Shown piece after piece: positions 53,401-64,000 of a DNA stretch of 64,000 bases. A program made the position numbers and the translations under genes. Source of the stretch: Bolinopsis microptera (lineage: Eukaryota > Ctenophora > Tentaculata > Lobata > Bolinopsidae). Numbering within the stretch: the first letter of the stretch is position 1; every line of letters starts with the position of its first letter. The DNA lies in assembly GCF_026151205.1 (NCBI RefSeq), contig NC_087076.1:16705142-16769141 (forward strand). The letters are read 5' to 3'. The notes under the pieces are model-generated. The model searched no databases. It was not told where the DNA came from and saw nothing but the letters and a program-made list of their open reading frames with translations.

Positions 53401-56400
53401 AAGAAAGAAGATTTTTCAATTTACAAGACATCAATACTATTACTAATACTCAAATAGAAACTAACTTTTCGTTCATGACGGCATCATGAAGCGACGAATG
53501 TTTTAGACCTAGAGCATGACCAATTTCGTGGAGAGCGACGTAAAACAAACTTGTTTTCCCTGCGTCTTGTTTTTTCACGGAATAAGTCTCAAAGTTGTTG
53601 AAATGAATTTCTCCATTGACTGGGACAAACGCGTGGGCCTTTTCAACACCAGCACCGTGAAACACCCTACCATCAGCGTGCCGATTATCGTTCATGAACA
53701 TGAAAATAATGTCAGTGCTATGGACGTCTGATGGATTTGCTTCTTGAAACTCGATTCCATTTCCTGCGTACACCTCGATTGCTCTGATAACTTCTCTTCG
53801 AGTAAGCTCCTCTCCTAAAGGAGAGAATCGTAAGTTTATCATACAATCCTCGATTTAATCATTATACCAGAAAAAACCCACATTTTCTATTTCAACAGTC
53901 AGATTGGTCGGCTGATATATAATTTAGATGTTATGATGAATCAATAAAGGATGATTCCCGAAATTTTCTTTTCAAAATATGATCCGTTGTCGACCAAATG
54001 ATCAATAATAAAGTTCAATAATAGTGCATTTTACCTAAACTTGCCATCATCATGATATTTGAAACTTACCTAGATTTGAGCTGTGGTTGAGAAAGGTGTA
54101 AGTTATTGATTTTCCATTAGGATACCATCTGAAATTAGACAAAGCGTACCGCTTGGCTCTTCCTCCTGTGTTTGATACGTGGTCCTGGTTCCTAGTACAT
54201 ATCCTGGATGTTAGAATCTTTATCTTGTGATTTAGGTAATTCGAGCCTCCCAGCGTGAACAAGACGACTGAAGAATCTGCGTCCAAATTTGTGGCAAACT
54301 CGAACACTCTTTTTCCATTAACTGCGATGGATGCTTTTTCTGGTTTGACAGTCAGTCTAATCTTAAAACGATGAGCAATTCTTTGATCATGGTCAAAATA
54401 TACGTAGGGTGGTTTTCTGCCAGCACCCTTTCTACGTCCTCGAGTATAAATTCCATATCTAAAGGAAAGTCGTTCGTTTTGACGCTCGTGATTTACCATC
54501 ACGTAGATGGATTGATGAGTTACTTGATTGTGGTTAAAGGCGATTCCTATATGAGACTGTGATTTGCTTTTTGCACCAAACTCGACGTCAAACTCAAAAT
54601 AATAGTTGTCATTGTTTTCCCAAATTTCATTTCTGGTTCCATCAGCCAATCTATTTGGATATTGAGTGCAAATGTTCAACACACTATCATTATCAAGAAT
54701 GCAGGGGTCTCTTGAATTGCTATCACTTTCAATCACACCCTCTCCCTCTTCACATTTGAACGTTCCCATCTCGTCCTTGAAGGAAGTGTCACGGTTTCCA
54801 CACCTTTCAGACGTCATAACTTCAGCTTCTTTTTCTGATATTTCACCGGTCTCCGGAAATCCATTAAATCTCTGAAATGCCTTTATGGCCTCAACAAAAG
54901 AGTCTTGATCAATGCCTTGGTTCATCGGTTGTTCTTCAATTTCTTCTGTTTTAGATTCAACCTGCTCCGAATTCTTCTTCTTTTTTATTTTGCTTTTCGA
55001 AACACCTATGTCGAAAAACCCATTATATGTAAAGTAGCCAAGTAGATTAGGCTTCTCTCTGTTCTCCGTGTATTCTTTTTCCTTTACCTTGACTGACTTT
55101 ACAGGCAGCACGGCATCATTCAACTGAGGTTTAAAAGTATTCAATGTTTCTTCCTCCTTATCATCGTCTTCGCTTTCATCCTTATCTTCCTCTGATGGAG
55201 TCATGAAATTGAAAATTGTGTTGTTATTCAAAAGTGCCTCTATTACCGGGGGTACTACAACGATCGGCTTATCCGTCACTTCTTGGCGGTGGAAAGTAAC
55301 AGCTTTGGGTGGTGGTCTCTCAGTTCCCTCTTCCTCCAATGGCTCTGGTTTGATGACTTCACCAGGTCCAGTGTATTCGATGTACTTAAGAATTTTGATG
55401 CTTGTTCCATTCTCTGTCTCTAAATACAAGCCTAGCTGGGATTGGCCATCTGACAAGTCTGAATCTACGAGGAAGTCTTGCACACGGTATAGTATTCCCA
55501 AGTTCGATGTAACCTCGATCGCCCTGTTCTCTGGTATTAGGGGTATCTTGATGCTCTTCACAACGTTATCTTCATCCAGCCACGTGTCCTCAAATCCTAA
55601 GTTTACTACGAAGCAGTCCCGGAAAAAGGCTGCTTTGCATAACTCGATAGGAATGACTTCTCCCCTCGGTGTTTCGATAACAGGAATTGAAGTAACGGTA
55701 TCAATTTCGTCGATCCGCTGGATAAAATAATCATCTCCGGCAATCGCTCGATGTAGCTGTATTCTTCAAGGAATCTCAAACAGCTCTCTTCAGAAGCGGT
55801 TATTGAAATAGTTTGGGCATCGCTATCAACGACATACTTTCCATGGTTTGTGAACCTAAGTCGCTCCTCGTTTATTTCTATTCGTACCTTATCTTGCACA
55901 TCGATCATTATGGTTTGAAGTGCGGATATCGTAAGTTCATTTTCGTCGTCACCAAGTGTATATGTGATAAGTTTTTCCGGATCACTGATTGTGTTTCTAA
56001 AATGCATTACATCAATTTCGAGCTCGATATCTTGTATTTCGATGGTCATATCACAAGCAGAATTTGGCATCTCTTGGTCGTTGAAGGCAAAGAAGATCCT
56101 TAATCCGGATTCAATACGCCAATATGATCTGTATTTTTTATGTAATGTATTCTCGTTTACTTTACTGGAAATATCCATCTCGTAGAAATACTGAGTAACC
56201 GAACCTGAGATTATTTTTTATCATAATCTGAAAATCTGACACGTGCTCAATATAAGATTTACAATTTATCTTTCTTACAGCTTACCTGAATAATAATATA
56301 ACAGTATCAGTAAATAAAAGCGGCCATTTCTTGTCATATGAAAATAATCCTGGTATTACTATTAAATATATCTTAAGAGGTCGCGCAGAACAATCATAAA

Positions 56401-58640
56401 ATTTAACGGATTCCAGGGATAAATTTCATTCGAGAACACTGATAAATAATATTATAATCCATATGTACTTGCTTAACTGAAGTTATTAAACTGAAAAGAA
56501 AGTATATAAATAAATAATAATATGTCAGAATATTTAATGATTTGAAATTGACACCTACAGTTGTCTGCATTTGTTGCACCCCAGTCGGAAAACTCGTCAC
56601 TTTTACAATCGCCACATTTTCCATCTGCTTCTAGAAAACTTCCACGACCACAAACTAAGAAATTAAATTTAGCAAGAATAAAGTATTTCGCATTTATAAT
56701 GATAACTGTTAGATTTTGTTTGTCACAAATGAAATTTTTCAAACGTTAGGAAATAGGAATGGGATGAAATCGTGTTAAAACGTATGCATTACATTTATAT
56801 AGACTAATTTAACGCCAATTTTTCATTGGGAAATCGGTAATCTGCCGATACATGGTTGGGGTACAGTTAGGGCACGAACCAAGTCTTAGTTGATGTACAG
56901 TACGGGTTCTGTTCAGGCAAAAGGAACTGTCGAGGCACCGTCAGGGTAAAGTTGACGCAGAAAAAAAGAAAAACACTAATTTGCATCTTAGTTCATGTGC
57001 AATTAATGTTAGGTTACAAAACAAATATAATTTTAATAAACTTATTTCAAAATTGAACTCACTCCATTCGCAGTCCTCAATATTTGTCCCAGATCCAGAA
57101 CTGACAGTTTTTCCAGAAGGGCAAGAAATACAGGATGTAACAAACTCTCCTCCACTGTAGGTGTCGACTAAACAGTCTTGACATAAATTATCACTGTCGA
57201 AATACTGTCCCGGATCACAAGGCTCTGATAAAAATTTTCCTTGAGCACAAAAAAGTAGGAATTCATTACGATCATTCAATAGATGGACAAGGATTAGCAA
57301 ACATCGCATACATTCATCGAGTAGAATTGGCTTATAATTAGAAAGATACTGCTAAATTTCAGCAAATAAATCGTTTTTAATTGACACTATTGAATATCGA
57401 ACTCACTCCATTCGCAGTCCTCAATATTTGTCCCAGATCCAGAACTAACGGTTTTACCAGAAGGACAAGAAGTACAGGAGGCAACAAACTCTCCTCCACT
57501 GTAGGTGTCGACTAAACAGTCTTGACATCCACTATTACTATCGAAATACTGTCCCGGGTCACAAGGCACTGATAAAAAGTTTCCTTGATTATAATTTTAA
57601 ATTGTTTTCATGCATTGCAACGAATCATTGTATCTACAAGGATTGGCAAACATCATATTCATTTATTGAGTTAAAATTGGCTTACGATTATATATACATT
57701 ATATAATCCTGTAATTAAGCAATTACATCGTTAAAAAAATTACATAGGTTTTTTATTTCGAACTTACTCCATAGTCCATTCGCAGTCCTCAATATTTGTT
57801 CCTGATCCAGAACTGACAGTTTTGCCAGAAGGGCAAGAAGTACAGGATGTAACGAACTCTCCTCCACTGTAGGTGTCGACTAAACAGTCTTGACATCCAC
57901 TATTACTGTCGAAATACTGTCCCGGGTCACAAGGCTCTGATAAAAAGTTTCCTTGATAATTTTAAATCGTTTTCATGCATTGCAACCAATCATTGTATCT
58001 ACAAGCATTGGCATACATCATATTCATTTATTGAATAAATTGGCTCACGATTAGATATACATTATATAATACTGTAATTAAGCAATTACATCGTTAAAAA
58101 AATTACATAGGTTTTTTATTTCGAACTCACTCCATTCGCAGTCCTCAATATTTGTCCCCGATCCAGAACTAACGGTTTTGCCAGAAGGACAAGAAGTACA
58201 TGATGTAACGAACTCTCCTCCACTGTAGGTGTCGACTAAACAGTCTTGACATCCACTACTAATGTCCAAATACTGTCCCGGATCACAAGGCACTGATAAA
58301 AAGTTTCTTTGAGCACAAAAATGTTGTAATGCATTTCGACCATTCAATGGATGGACAAGGATTAGCAAATATCGTATTCATTCCTTGAGTTAGAGTTGGC
58401 TTACGATTAAAAAGATAATGCTGTAACTAAACAACTAAATTGTTTTAAAAAATTGGCAATGTTTAAAATCGAACTCACTCCATTCGCAGTCCTCAATATT
58501 TGTTCCTGATCCAGAACTGACTGTTTTGCCAGATGGACAAGAAGTACAGGATGTAAGAATCTCTCCTCCACTGTAGGTGTCGACTAAACAGTCTTGACAT
58601 AAACTATCACTGTCGAAATACTGTCCCGGATCACAAGGCA
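50480..58640 (-). CDS. Matrix metalloproteinase with N-terminal ephrin-receptor-like repeats and a lectin-like insert
   Basis: Exons in transcript order: 58640-58479, 58292-58131, 57936-57768, 57568-57407, 57224-57063, 56654-56559, 56204-54070, 53814-53466, 53288-53215, 52307-52085, 51580-51342, 50915-50844, 50584-50480. Domains: five Cys-rich CDPGQYFD..CQDCLVDTYSGGE repeats (GCC2/GCC3 type), a sixth divergent one (CGRGSFLEADGKCGDC), about 300 residues with no recognised fold, a peptidoglycan-binding-like helix pair with cysteine switch ERCGNRD, a ~190-residue beta-rich insert, a furin site RAKRY, a catalytic domain with HEIGHALGLKH and Met-turn DAVMNE, and a hemopexin domain (IDAALYFY, SHGYTW, VKSAFNHY). 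The end of the catalytic domain, DDIDAISVQYG, is typical. The 5' end and signal peptide are not found. Frame breaks: about 55,750, the third repeat exon, and the 52085/51580 join. It is a secreted zinc endopeptidase by family. Confidence 0.85.
52466..52668. mobile_element. Possible MITE in an MMP intron
   Basis: About 200 bp with inverted ends: GGACTTTATTCGACCGG on the left and CAAATAAAGTCCGATA on the right. Internal GAACGGACATT motifs face both ways. A TA duplication is possible. No coding capacity. Confidence 0.45.
52803..52860. repeat. 16-17-bp direct repeat x3
   Basis: Three copies of AATCGATACATGACAC in an MMP intron. Short and simple. Confidence 0.9.
57063..58640 (-). repeat. Five tandemly duplicated 162-bp class 1-1 exons with their introns
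   Basis: Each exon encodes 54 residues and starts and ends in phase 1, so any number can be added or removed without changing frame. Intron sequences are also alike (for example ATCGTTAAAAAAATTACATA at 57,728 and 58,090), so whole exon-intron units were duplicated recently. The third unit (57936-57768) is 7 bp longer. Confidence 0.9.
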
Positions 58641-59432
58641 CTGATAAAAAGTTTCCTTGAGCACAAAAAAGTTAGAAAAAATGTCAACCATTCATTTTCA
58701 ATGGATGGACAAGGATGGGCAAACATCATATTCATAGATTGAAATAAAGTTGGTTTACGATTATAGATGGACATTGGACAAGGATTACGATGCTGATAAG
58801 CCTATGGTTTCTTAAAGGGTCATTACCATTGACACTTTCGTTTTTGAGTTTGTACCATGACTACTTAAACATTTTCGGTTGACAGGCAATTTTCTTAAGC
58901 GATTTGCAAATTCAACTTTAAACTATTTTCAACAAAATGTACAAGGATTGATCTGTGAACCAAATTATAATTCTCTTAATCAAAATCAAGATGACTTAGC
59001 ACAGCGAACTAAACTCAAGTTCTGTTCTAACAAGTAATCGTTAAAAGCTTTCACCTTACATGCTACATTTCGCCTTATCAGTAATCTAAATTTATCAGTC
59101 ATCCCAATCATCATCTATAGCCCCCTAGGCCTATGCAACTTTATCAGTGCAAATCACTTAAACATCGTTCACCTAGAATTTTACTTTATTTAACTTTATG
59201 ATTGATCCACAAACCCCCTTGCATTAGTCAATTTCTGTAACAATCTTCCAGAGAAGTATAATTTTGTAAGTTTTAGCAAACGCGTTTCATTTACATTTAC
59301 AGATTTAAATAGGCACTAAGTAGGCTCAACCGTTACGATCTTGTTATGCTCTCAGAACTGATAGTTTTTGCAAGCTCATCTTTCAAGCTCATCTTCATCA
59401 GATATAATACTATACACCGCCTATTAGTAATA
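58641..59432. other. No gene seen upstream of the MMP repeats
   Basis: I find no convincing signal-peptide exon for the MMP on the minus strand here. It may be in this stretch unrecognised, or beyond the PLE insertion to the right. Confidence 0.4.
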
Positions 59433-62195
59433 CTAGCAGGAACCCGTATAATATATATTTCTAATTTGAAGAAACATTTTGAAAAGAAGTTAGAATTTTA
59501 CCGCCTACAGGACCGAAATAAATGGAAATCTTGGCCAATCAAATCAAATAACATTTTGAGGAAAGTTCAAGAACAAGGGCGCACTACTAGGAACTACAAA
59601 AGGAAACACCATAACCAACAACGTAGAACTGAACGTGATGCCAAGAGAGCAATCTTGAACCATAGTGTTGTTGTTTTGGTTGACATGGATATCCCTCTTG
59701 GTGCTATTGCATTACTTGGTAAAGGATTAGGTTTTGTTCCAACACCAAAAGTGGACAAACTGAAACTTAGATTGGATATGAAACTTTTGTCAGATAAAGT
59801 CATCACCCAGTCCAACAGAAACATCGCCAAGAAAAACACCCCTTTCCTTCAGGACGAGTCCTTTGAACCAGTCCCCAAAAAATTGAGACAGCCAAGATAC
59901 ACAACAAAAGCCTCCACCACTGACAGAGTTGTGAATGAAACTGTCGAAAGAATGAGGACAGAACTGGACATCAAACTCCAACATGATGAACCTGAAAAAC
60001 CTTCAAACCTCTCCAAAGACGAACTTAAAGGGTTGAAATGGTTAGAACGTCAAGTTTCTGATGGAAAGATCGCCGTCACAAAAGCTGATAAGGGTGGTGC
60101 CACCATAATTGTTGACCCTGATGTTTTGAGAAAGAGATCAGTTGACAAACTAAGCAACCCTTCCTTGTACAAAAAACTTGACTACGACCCTACCAAAGCC
60201 TTGCACAAAGAACTGGTCAACCTATGGATTGACGGAAAGACAAGAGGGTTGATTCCTGCAAAGACAGCTAAGAGTATCATGGGTATATCGAATGAACTCA
60301 AAGCTGACCAATCAGGACCAACAAACGCTCAAAGCACTTTACCGCATTTCAAACCAGGAAAGCCTTACTTCTACCCTTGCTTGAAAATTCACAAGCTTAA
60401 GAAAGATGATTTGAAACCTGGTGTTGAGCCACCCGCAAGGCTTATTACAGCACTCCAAGAGGGAGTTACAAGACGTTCAGATGTTTACCTTGCTGACACA
60501 TTTTTACGCTCATTGGAACGTGAATTTTGTGGGGATCTACTTATCGACTCTGGAGATGCACTTAACTGGTTAGACGGCATCAACAGTTCATTTGATCACA
60601 ATACTAAACGCCGGCTCAGAAGCTTTGCTTTTGACTACAAGGCATTATATGATTCTCTTAAACCCGATTTGGCAATGGAAGCCCTAACTGTTGCTATGAC
60701 TGAATGTCGAACGGAATGGAGTGAGGAGTTCAAACAATGGATCCTTGCCCTCGTAGACCTCAGCTTCAGAGCTTCTATTGGCCAATTTGAAGGTGATTGG
60801 TACCAACAACTAGTCGGAATACCAACGGGAGGAAGCCTCTGTGTACAAATTGCGAATATAGCAGTTTACTACTATATGAGAAAAGTAGTATATTCTGATG
60901 AACACTTGATGAAAAACGTGTCAACAGTAAAGAGATACATAGACGATGGAGCGGGTTTTTTTGATGGAACAAAAAGACAGTTTTCAGAATTTATCTCTAA
61001 TGTCAACTCGAGACTCAGTAGTGTAGGTCTTAATATAGATGAGTTCAGCATCGAAGACCCTGGAGGATTTACTTGTTTCCTCGACATACAATTTACATTT
61101 GACGTCGATGGAAACCTCCAGACTGACCTGTATGTAAAGGAAACTGATTCTAGGTCTTATCTATACTTTGGATCCACCCACCCTAACCATGTCTACAGCA
61201 GCATCATCTATTCCCAATGTCTCCGTCTCCGCCGTATCATCAATGACAATGATAGGTTAGCCCTAAGAATCGACGAGCTGAAAGAGTGCTTTTCGAACTC
61301 AAACTATCCGAAAAAGATGATCAACAACATCTCTTCGAAGGTGAAAACATTCGAACGCAGGCTCCCCACCTGCAGGGACACCTCGAACAGTTCTATATTG
61401 CTCCCTGTGTCCCCTGATAACACAATACGTGTTATCTCCACCTTCGGAGGTGACGCGGCACTGATAGACGTAATTGAAAAGTTTGAGTCCACCATAGAGA
61501 CTTCTCCGAGTTTGTCGTCTACCTCTAACACCGACACGACAAGTACAACGGAGACCTCCAACCAGGATAGAAACACCGGCAAAAGACTATTCAGTTATGT
61601 TAAAAGATCAGGCGCATCTTTGCGGAGAAGACTCCTCAACCCACAATTGCACGCAGAGGATAACACTGTAACAAAAACAGAACCTTGCCATCAAAGAAAT
61701 TGTAAGTGTTGTGCAATGATAGGAAGTGAAAAGTGTTATTGTATTAATGGAGTCAAGATAAGACAAGCTCCAGGGACCTGTTCTAGCTACAACATAGTCT
61801 ATATATTCATTTGTAAATTATGTCCATCTCCTTTCTGCTATGTTGGACGTACCATTAGGACTTTGCATGAAAGAGTAACCGAACATAGAGCTAACTATTA
61901 TAAATTATTGAAAGACCCTTCCTTAAAACATAGTGATGATTTTTTATCTGATGATAGTGACACTTACAGTTTAGCAGCTCACCTAATAGACTCACATAAC
62001 CTTTCCAATAGACCTGATTTTGATGCTTCTTATAATGTTTTTATCCTAAAGAATTCTAGTCCTAGTAATTTAGAAGTTAACGAACATCTACTTATACAAA
62101 AACTCAGAACTTTGAAACCATATGGTATTAATTCATGTGATCCTTTTGGTATGCCACTTTTATTTGAAAATAAAACTTTTGATAATGGTCCTTAA
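59346..62195 (+). CDS. Penelope-like element polyprotein (RT plus GIY-YIG), PLE-B
   Basis: The open frame begins at an ATG at 59346, but bases up to about 59,458 are flank and Helitron-like end, so the true start is probably later. Motifs: LLGKGLGFVPTP, VTKADKGGATIIVD, RT A motif FDYKALYDSLKP, B motif VGIPTGGSLCVQIAN, C motif KRYIDDGAGFFDG, then FTCFLDIQF. A Cys cluster (CHQRNCKCCAMIGSEKCYC) precedes the GIY-YIG nuclease (YNIVYIFICKLC, CYVGRTIRTLHERVTEH). It is intact over more than 900 residues. The sequence differs strongly from PLE-A, so the two are separate PLE lineages. Confidence 0.9.
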   Translation: MLSELIVFASSSFKLIFIRYNTIHRLLVILAGTRIIYISNLKKHFEKKLEFYRLQDRNKWKSWPIKSNNILRKVQEQGRTTRNYKRKHHNQQRRTERDAKRAILNHSVVVLVDMDIPLGAIALLGKGLGFVPTPKVDKLKLRLDMKLLSDKVITQSNRNIAKKNTPFLQDESFEPVPKKLRQPRYTTKASTTDRVVNETVERMRTELDIKLQHDEPEKPSNLSKDELKGLKWLERQVSDGKIAVTKADKGGATIIVDPDVLRKRSVDKLSNPSLYKKLDYDPTKALHKELVNLWIDGKTRGLIPAKTAKSIMGISNELKADQSGPTNAQSTLPHFKPGKPYFYPCLKIHKLKKDDLKPGVEPPARLITALQEGVTRRSDVYLADTFLRSLEREFCGDLLIDSGDALNWLDGINSSFDHNTKRRLRSFAFDYKALYDSLKPDLAMEALTVAMTECRTEWSEEFKQWILALVDLSFRASIGQFEGDWYQQLVGIPTGGSLCVQIANIAVYYYMRKVVYSDEHLMKNVSTVKRYIDDGAGFFDGTKRQFSEFISNVNSRLSSVGLNIDEFSIEDPGGFTCFLDIQFTFDVDGNLQTDLYVKETDSRSYLYFGSTHPNHVYSSIIYSQCLRLRRIINDNDRLALRIDELKECFSNSNYPKKMINNISSKVKTFERRLPTCRDTSNSSILLPVSPDNTIRVISTFGGDAALIDVIEKFESTIETSPSLSSTSNTDTTSTTETSNQDRNTGKRLFSYVKRSGASLRRRLLNPQLHAEDNTVTKTEPCHQRNCKCCAMIGSEKCYCINGVKIRQAPGTCSSYNIVYIFICKLCPSPFCYVGRTIRTLHERVTEHRANYYKLLKDPSLKHSDDFLSDDSDTYSLAAHLIDSHNLSNRPDFDASYNVFILKNSSPSNLEVNEHLLIQKLRTLKPYGINSCDPFGMPLLFENKTFDNGP

Positions 62196-62766
62196 ATTAT
62201 TTCACCCTTAATGCAGGGACTAGTATATTTTTTCCGACTAGTTGGGGCCTCACAACCCCCCATACCCGAGTGCTTCCCATTCCATTTTTGAGAGTTTGGC
62301 TTCTTTTTACAGCTAACATCCTTTAGTTCAAATTAAAATTTTCTGATATAATTGGAGTATTAACCCTTATCTTTATTAGGTACTGAAGATGTCCGAAAAT
62401 GTTTTACCAATGATGTTATAAAGATTTTGTTGGAATTTTTAAACTCATTCGTTGTCTGACTGTGGGAACTATTGATTCTTAATATAACCCTAAACGGTGT
62501 CAAGACTCAAGATACTAAAATAATTATTACCTATTTAATTTCCGTTTTTGACACCACTTGGGGGTCCAAATTTTCGGCTCTAAAATCATTATTCCTTGGC
62601 CAATTTTTTATTTTTCATGCTGATTTGGAGGCCATCAAAGCATTTGACCCAGCCAAAAAAGTTTCAGTTGTATATCTTTTACGGTTTTTGCAGAAAGTCG
62701 CGTTAAAGTTGATGCCGTGGTGTCAGTAAAATGGCACAGATATATATCGTCTCGCTTTATATATAG
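59433..62766 (-). mobile_element. Helitron-like element (copy 4) containing a second Penelope-like element (PLE-B)
   Basis: The left end CTAGCAGGAACCCGTATAAT matches solo copies. The ~280-bp module and the TCGTCTCGCTTTATATATAG end lie at 62,485-62,766. The PLE sits between CGTATAATATA and AATATAACCCTAAAC; solo copy 3 reads CGTATAATCTAACCCTAAAC there, so an insertion with an AATATA-type duplication fits. This is a different internal site from PLE-A. In Helitron orientation it is flanked by A and T. Confidence 0.65.
62485..62766 (-). repeat. Conserved non-coding module of the Helitron-like family, 3' of PLE-B
   Basis: It matches 8463-8725 and 19,240-19,520 over about 280 bp (for example CTATTTAATT, TTTTTGACACCACT, GCGGAAAGTC-like and GATGCCGTGGTGTCAGTAAA). 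An internal inverted pair GGTGTCAA / TTGACACC could fold. Confidence 0.85.
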
Positions 62767-63259
62767 TAAGATACTAAAGTATTTATTTATCCAATTTTAT
62801 TTCGCTACTTTATTCCGCTACTTTATTCCATAATTGGGTATACGTTATTTTTGAAAAAGCCTGTAATACATTGTACTACATGGCGATATAATTTGTGGGA
62901 CGATCATATACAGTGTATGTCGATAGACTAAAACACTGTATATAGCTACCCCTATATCGCCATTAGATTGGATTTTTGTTCGGGGAAATCCTGAAACAAT
63001 AGCACAATATTGATGCTATCTTGTGCAGATAGTTCTAATTCACGTTTAGGCAACTTTTGCTGATATGCCAACGAAATTAACATACTCAATAATTTAAAAA
63101 CATGGTTTTTGCACCAAAAATCGGGTTTAAGCCGGGGAAACTCAGTCTAATCATTTCATGACCTTTTTTAAAGCACTCTACGGTCAAAAATACGGTGTTT
63201 CCGAGGTCCCTAGCGTATCGAGCAGAAAAAGCCTGTAAGGCAATAGGCATTGTACTACA

Positions 63260-63840
63260 TTGGCAGCTGTGGGCGTCGGGCGACAAGGAGACCGATGGTA
63301 TTATTTTAAAGCTGAGGCTTGGATGGCGAAAGCTTTGAATCAGCTCAGTTGTGAACCACCAGTTGAGATGACTACTTTTCTGTGCAAGAGGTTTTTGAAG
63401 GATAAGTTAGCAATGTTACTGGCAGAATCATTTCATCAGGTTTGCTTTCAAAATGACAAGTTAAAGCAAATGAAAATCGCACTTAGCTCAACCAAGAATC
63501 AGTTAATTGAGAATCAGAAGTGGGTGATCAGCTTACAGGAAACAATTATTGACTTCAAGGAGAAACAGGTGCACTCTGCAGGCAGTGTATGCCGATGTAA
63601 AAGACACGGCTGAGAGTCAGTTAAAATCGTACAGCGACGCAGTTCGGAAAACGTCATTGTTCGTCAACCTGAAGTTACACTGACCTATACGTTTAAGAAA
63701 GTCTTCAAGTCTGTGGTACAAGCAGCGGACAGGAGCAACAATATTATACTTTTTGCCTGAAGATGCCAGTGGAAACTTCAACAGAACTGTTGACGACATA
63801 CTGTCAGGAGGTTGCACTAAATCTGGCCATTTGAGCACAA
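63260..63840 (+). pseudogene. Degraded retroelement ORF1-like sequence (coiled coil plus RRM-like)
   Basis: 63260-63613 encodes a K/E/Q-rich helix region (FLCKRFLKDKLAMLLAESFH). It continues after a frame shift as QAVYADVKDTAESQLKSYSDAVRK. A further frame has AADRSNNIIL and LPEDASGNFNRTVDDIL, which resembles the RRM-type segment of LINE ORF1 proteins. At least two frameshifts are present. No RT is seen before the window ends. Confidence 0.45.
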
Positions 63841-64000
63841 CAAAACTTTTGGACTGTCGTAACGTGCTGATCTACACAGTTTGGCATATTTTTATTAAGA
63901 GTGCAGTGCCTTAGTGAGCTGGAGCAGGGTAAGTGCAAGTCCTTATTCTGGTTTCAGAACCTTCTCCACAAAAAGCTTAACAGTCTGACCACTCTCCAAA

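Noticed and set aside
55203-55730. 175-residue plus-strand frame
   Set aside because: Antisense to the MMP exon; composition mirrors the coding strand.
1-64000. CRISPR array, bacterial operon or phage-type system
   Set aside because: Spliceosomal introns, animal gene families and eukaryotic retroelements throughout; repeats lack spacer structure.

Overview
The window looks like a piece of an AT-rich invertebrate animal nuclear genome. Genes have many short GT-AG introns, telomere-like TTAGGG/CCCTAA motifs are present, and Penelope-like (PLE), CR1-type LINE, Helitron-like and Harbinger-like repeats are common. The mix would suit a cnidarian or another early-branching animal, but no single feature fixes the phylum. 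All exon calls were made by hand from splice sites, reading frame and family motifs.

Layout. (1) 1-1.2 kb: degenerate repeats and a Helitron-like copy. (2) 1.56-25.0 kb, + strand: a complete 23-exon CCDC171 orthologue. Its 14.9-kb intron (7.07-21.99 kb) holds a full-length PLE inside a Helitron-like element, two intronless DRAM/Frag1-family membrane-protein genes, a 13-bp satellite and a 0.6-kb x3 tandem repeat that is interrupted by another Helitron-like copy. (3) 26.06-35.46 kb, + strand: a 21-exon ionotropic glutamate receptor with a Harbinger-type MITE and a truncated LINE in its introns. (4) 36.9-40.8 kb, - strand: TMBIM6 (Bax inhibitor-1), with a broken GPCR fragment on the opposite strand in one intron. 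(5) 41.3-46.9 kb: a CR1/L2-type LINE with esterase, endonuclease and reverse transcriptase, apparently 5'-inverted. (6) 46.9-50.2 kb: inverted modules with interstitial telomere-like repeats around a GC-richer mosaic. (7) 50.5-58.6 kb, - strand: a matrix metalloproteinase with an unusual architecture. It has five near-identical ephrin-receptor-like exons, a long novel region, a cysteine switch, a lectin-like insert, a furin site, the catalytic domain and a hemopexin domain. (8) 59.4-62.8 kb: a second, different PLE inside a second Helitron-like element. (9) 63.2-63.9 kb: a degraded retroelement ORF1-like stretch.

The host genes have no obvious shared pathway: CCDC171 is a coiled-coil protein, DRAM and TMBIM6 are membrane stress/autophagy/ER proteins, the receptor is a synaptic-type channel, and the MMP is a secreted protease. 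The most unusual items are the MMP architecture and the fact that two unrelated PLEs sit inside the same Helitron-like family at two different positions. Several splice junctions and coding exons show 1-nt or 7-nt frame breaks; I cannot tell real mutation from assembly error.
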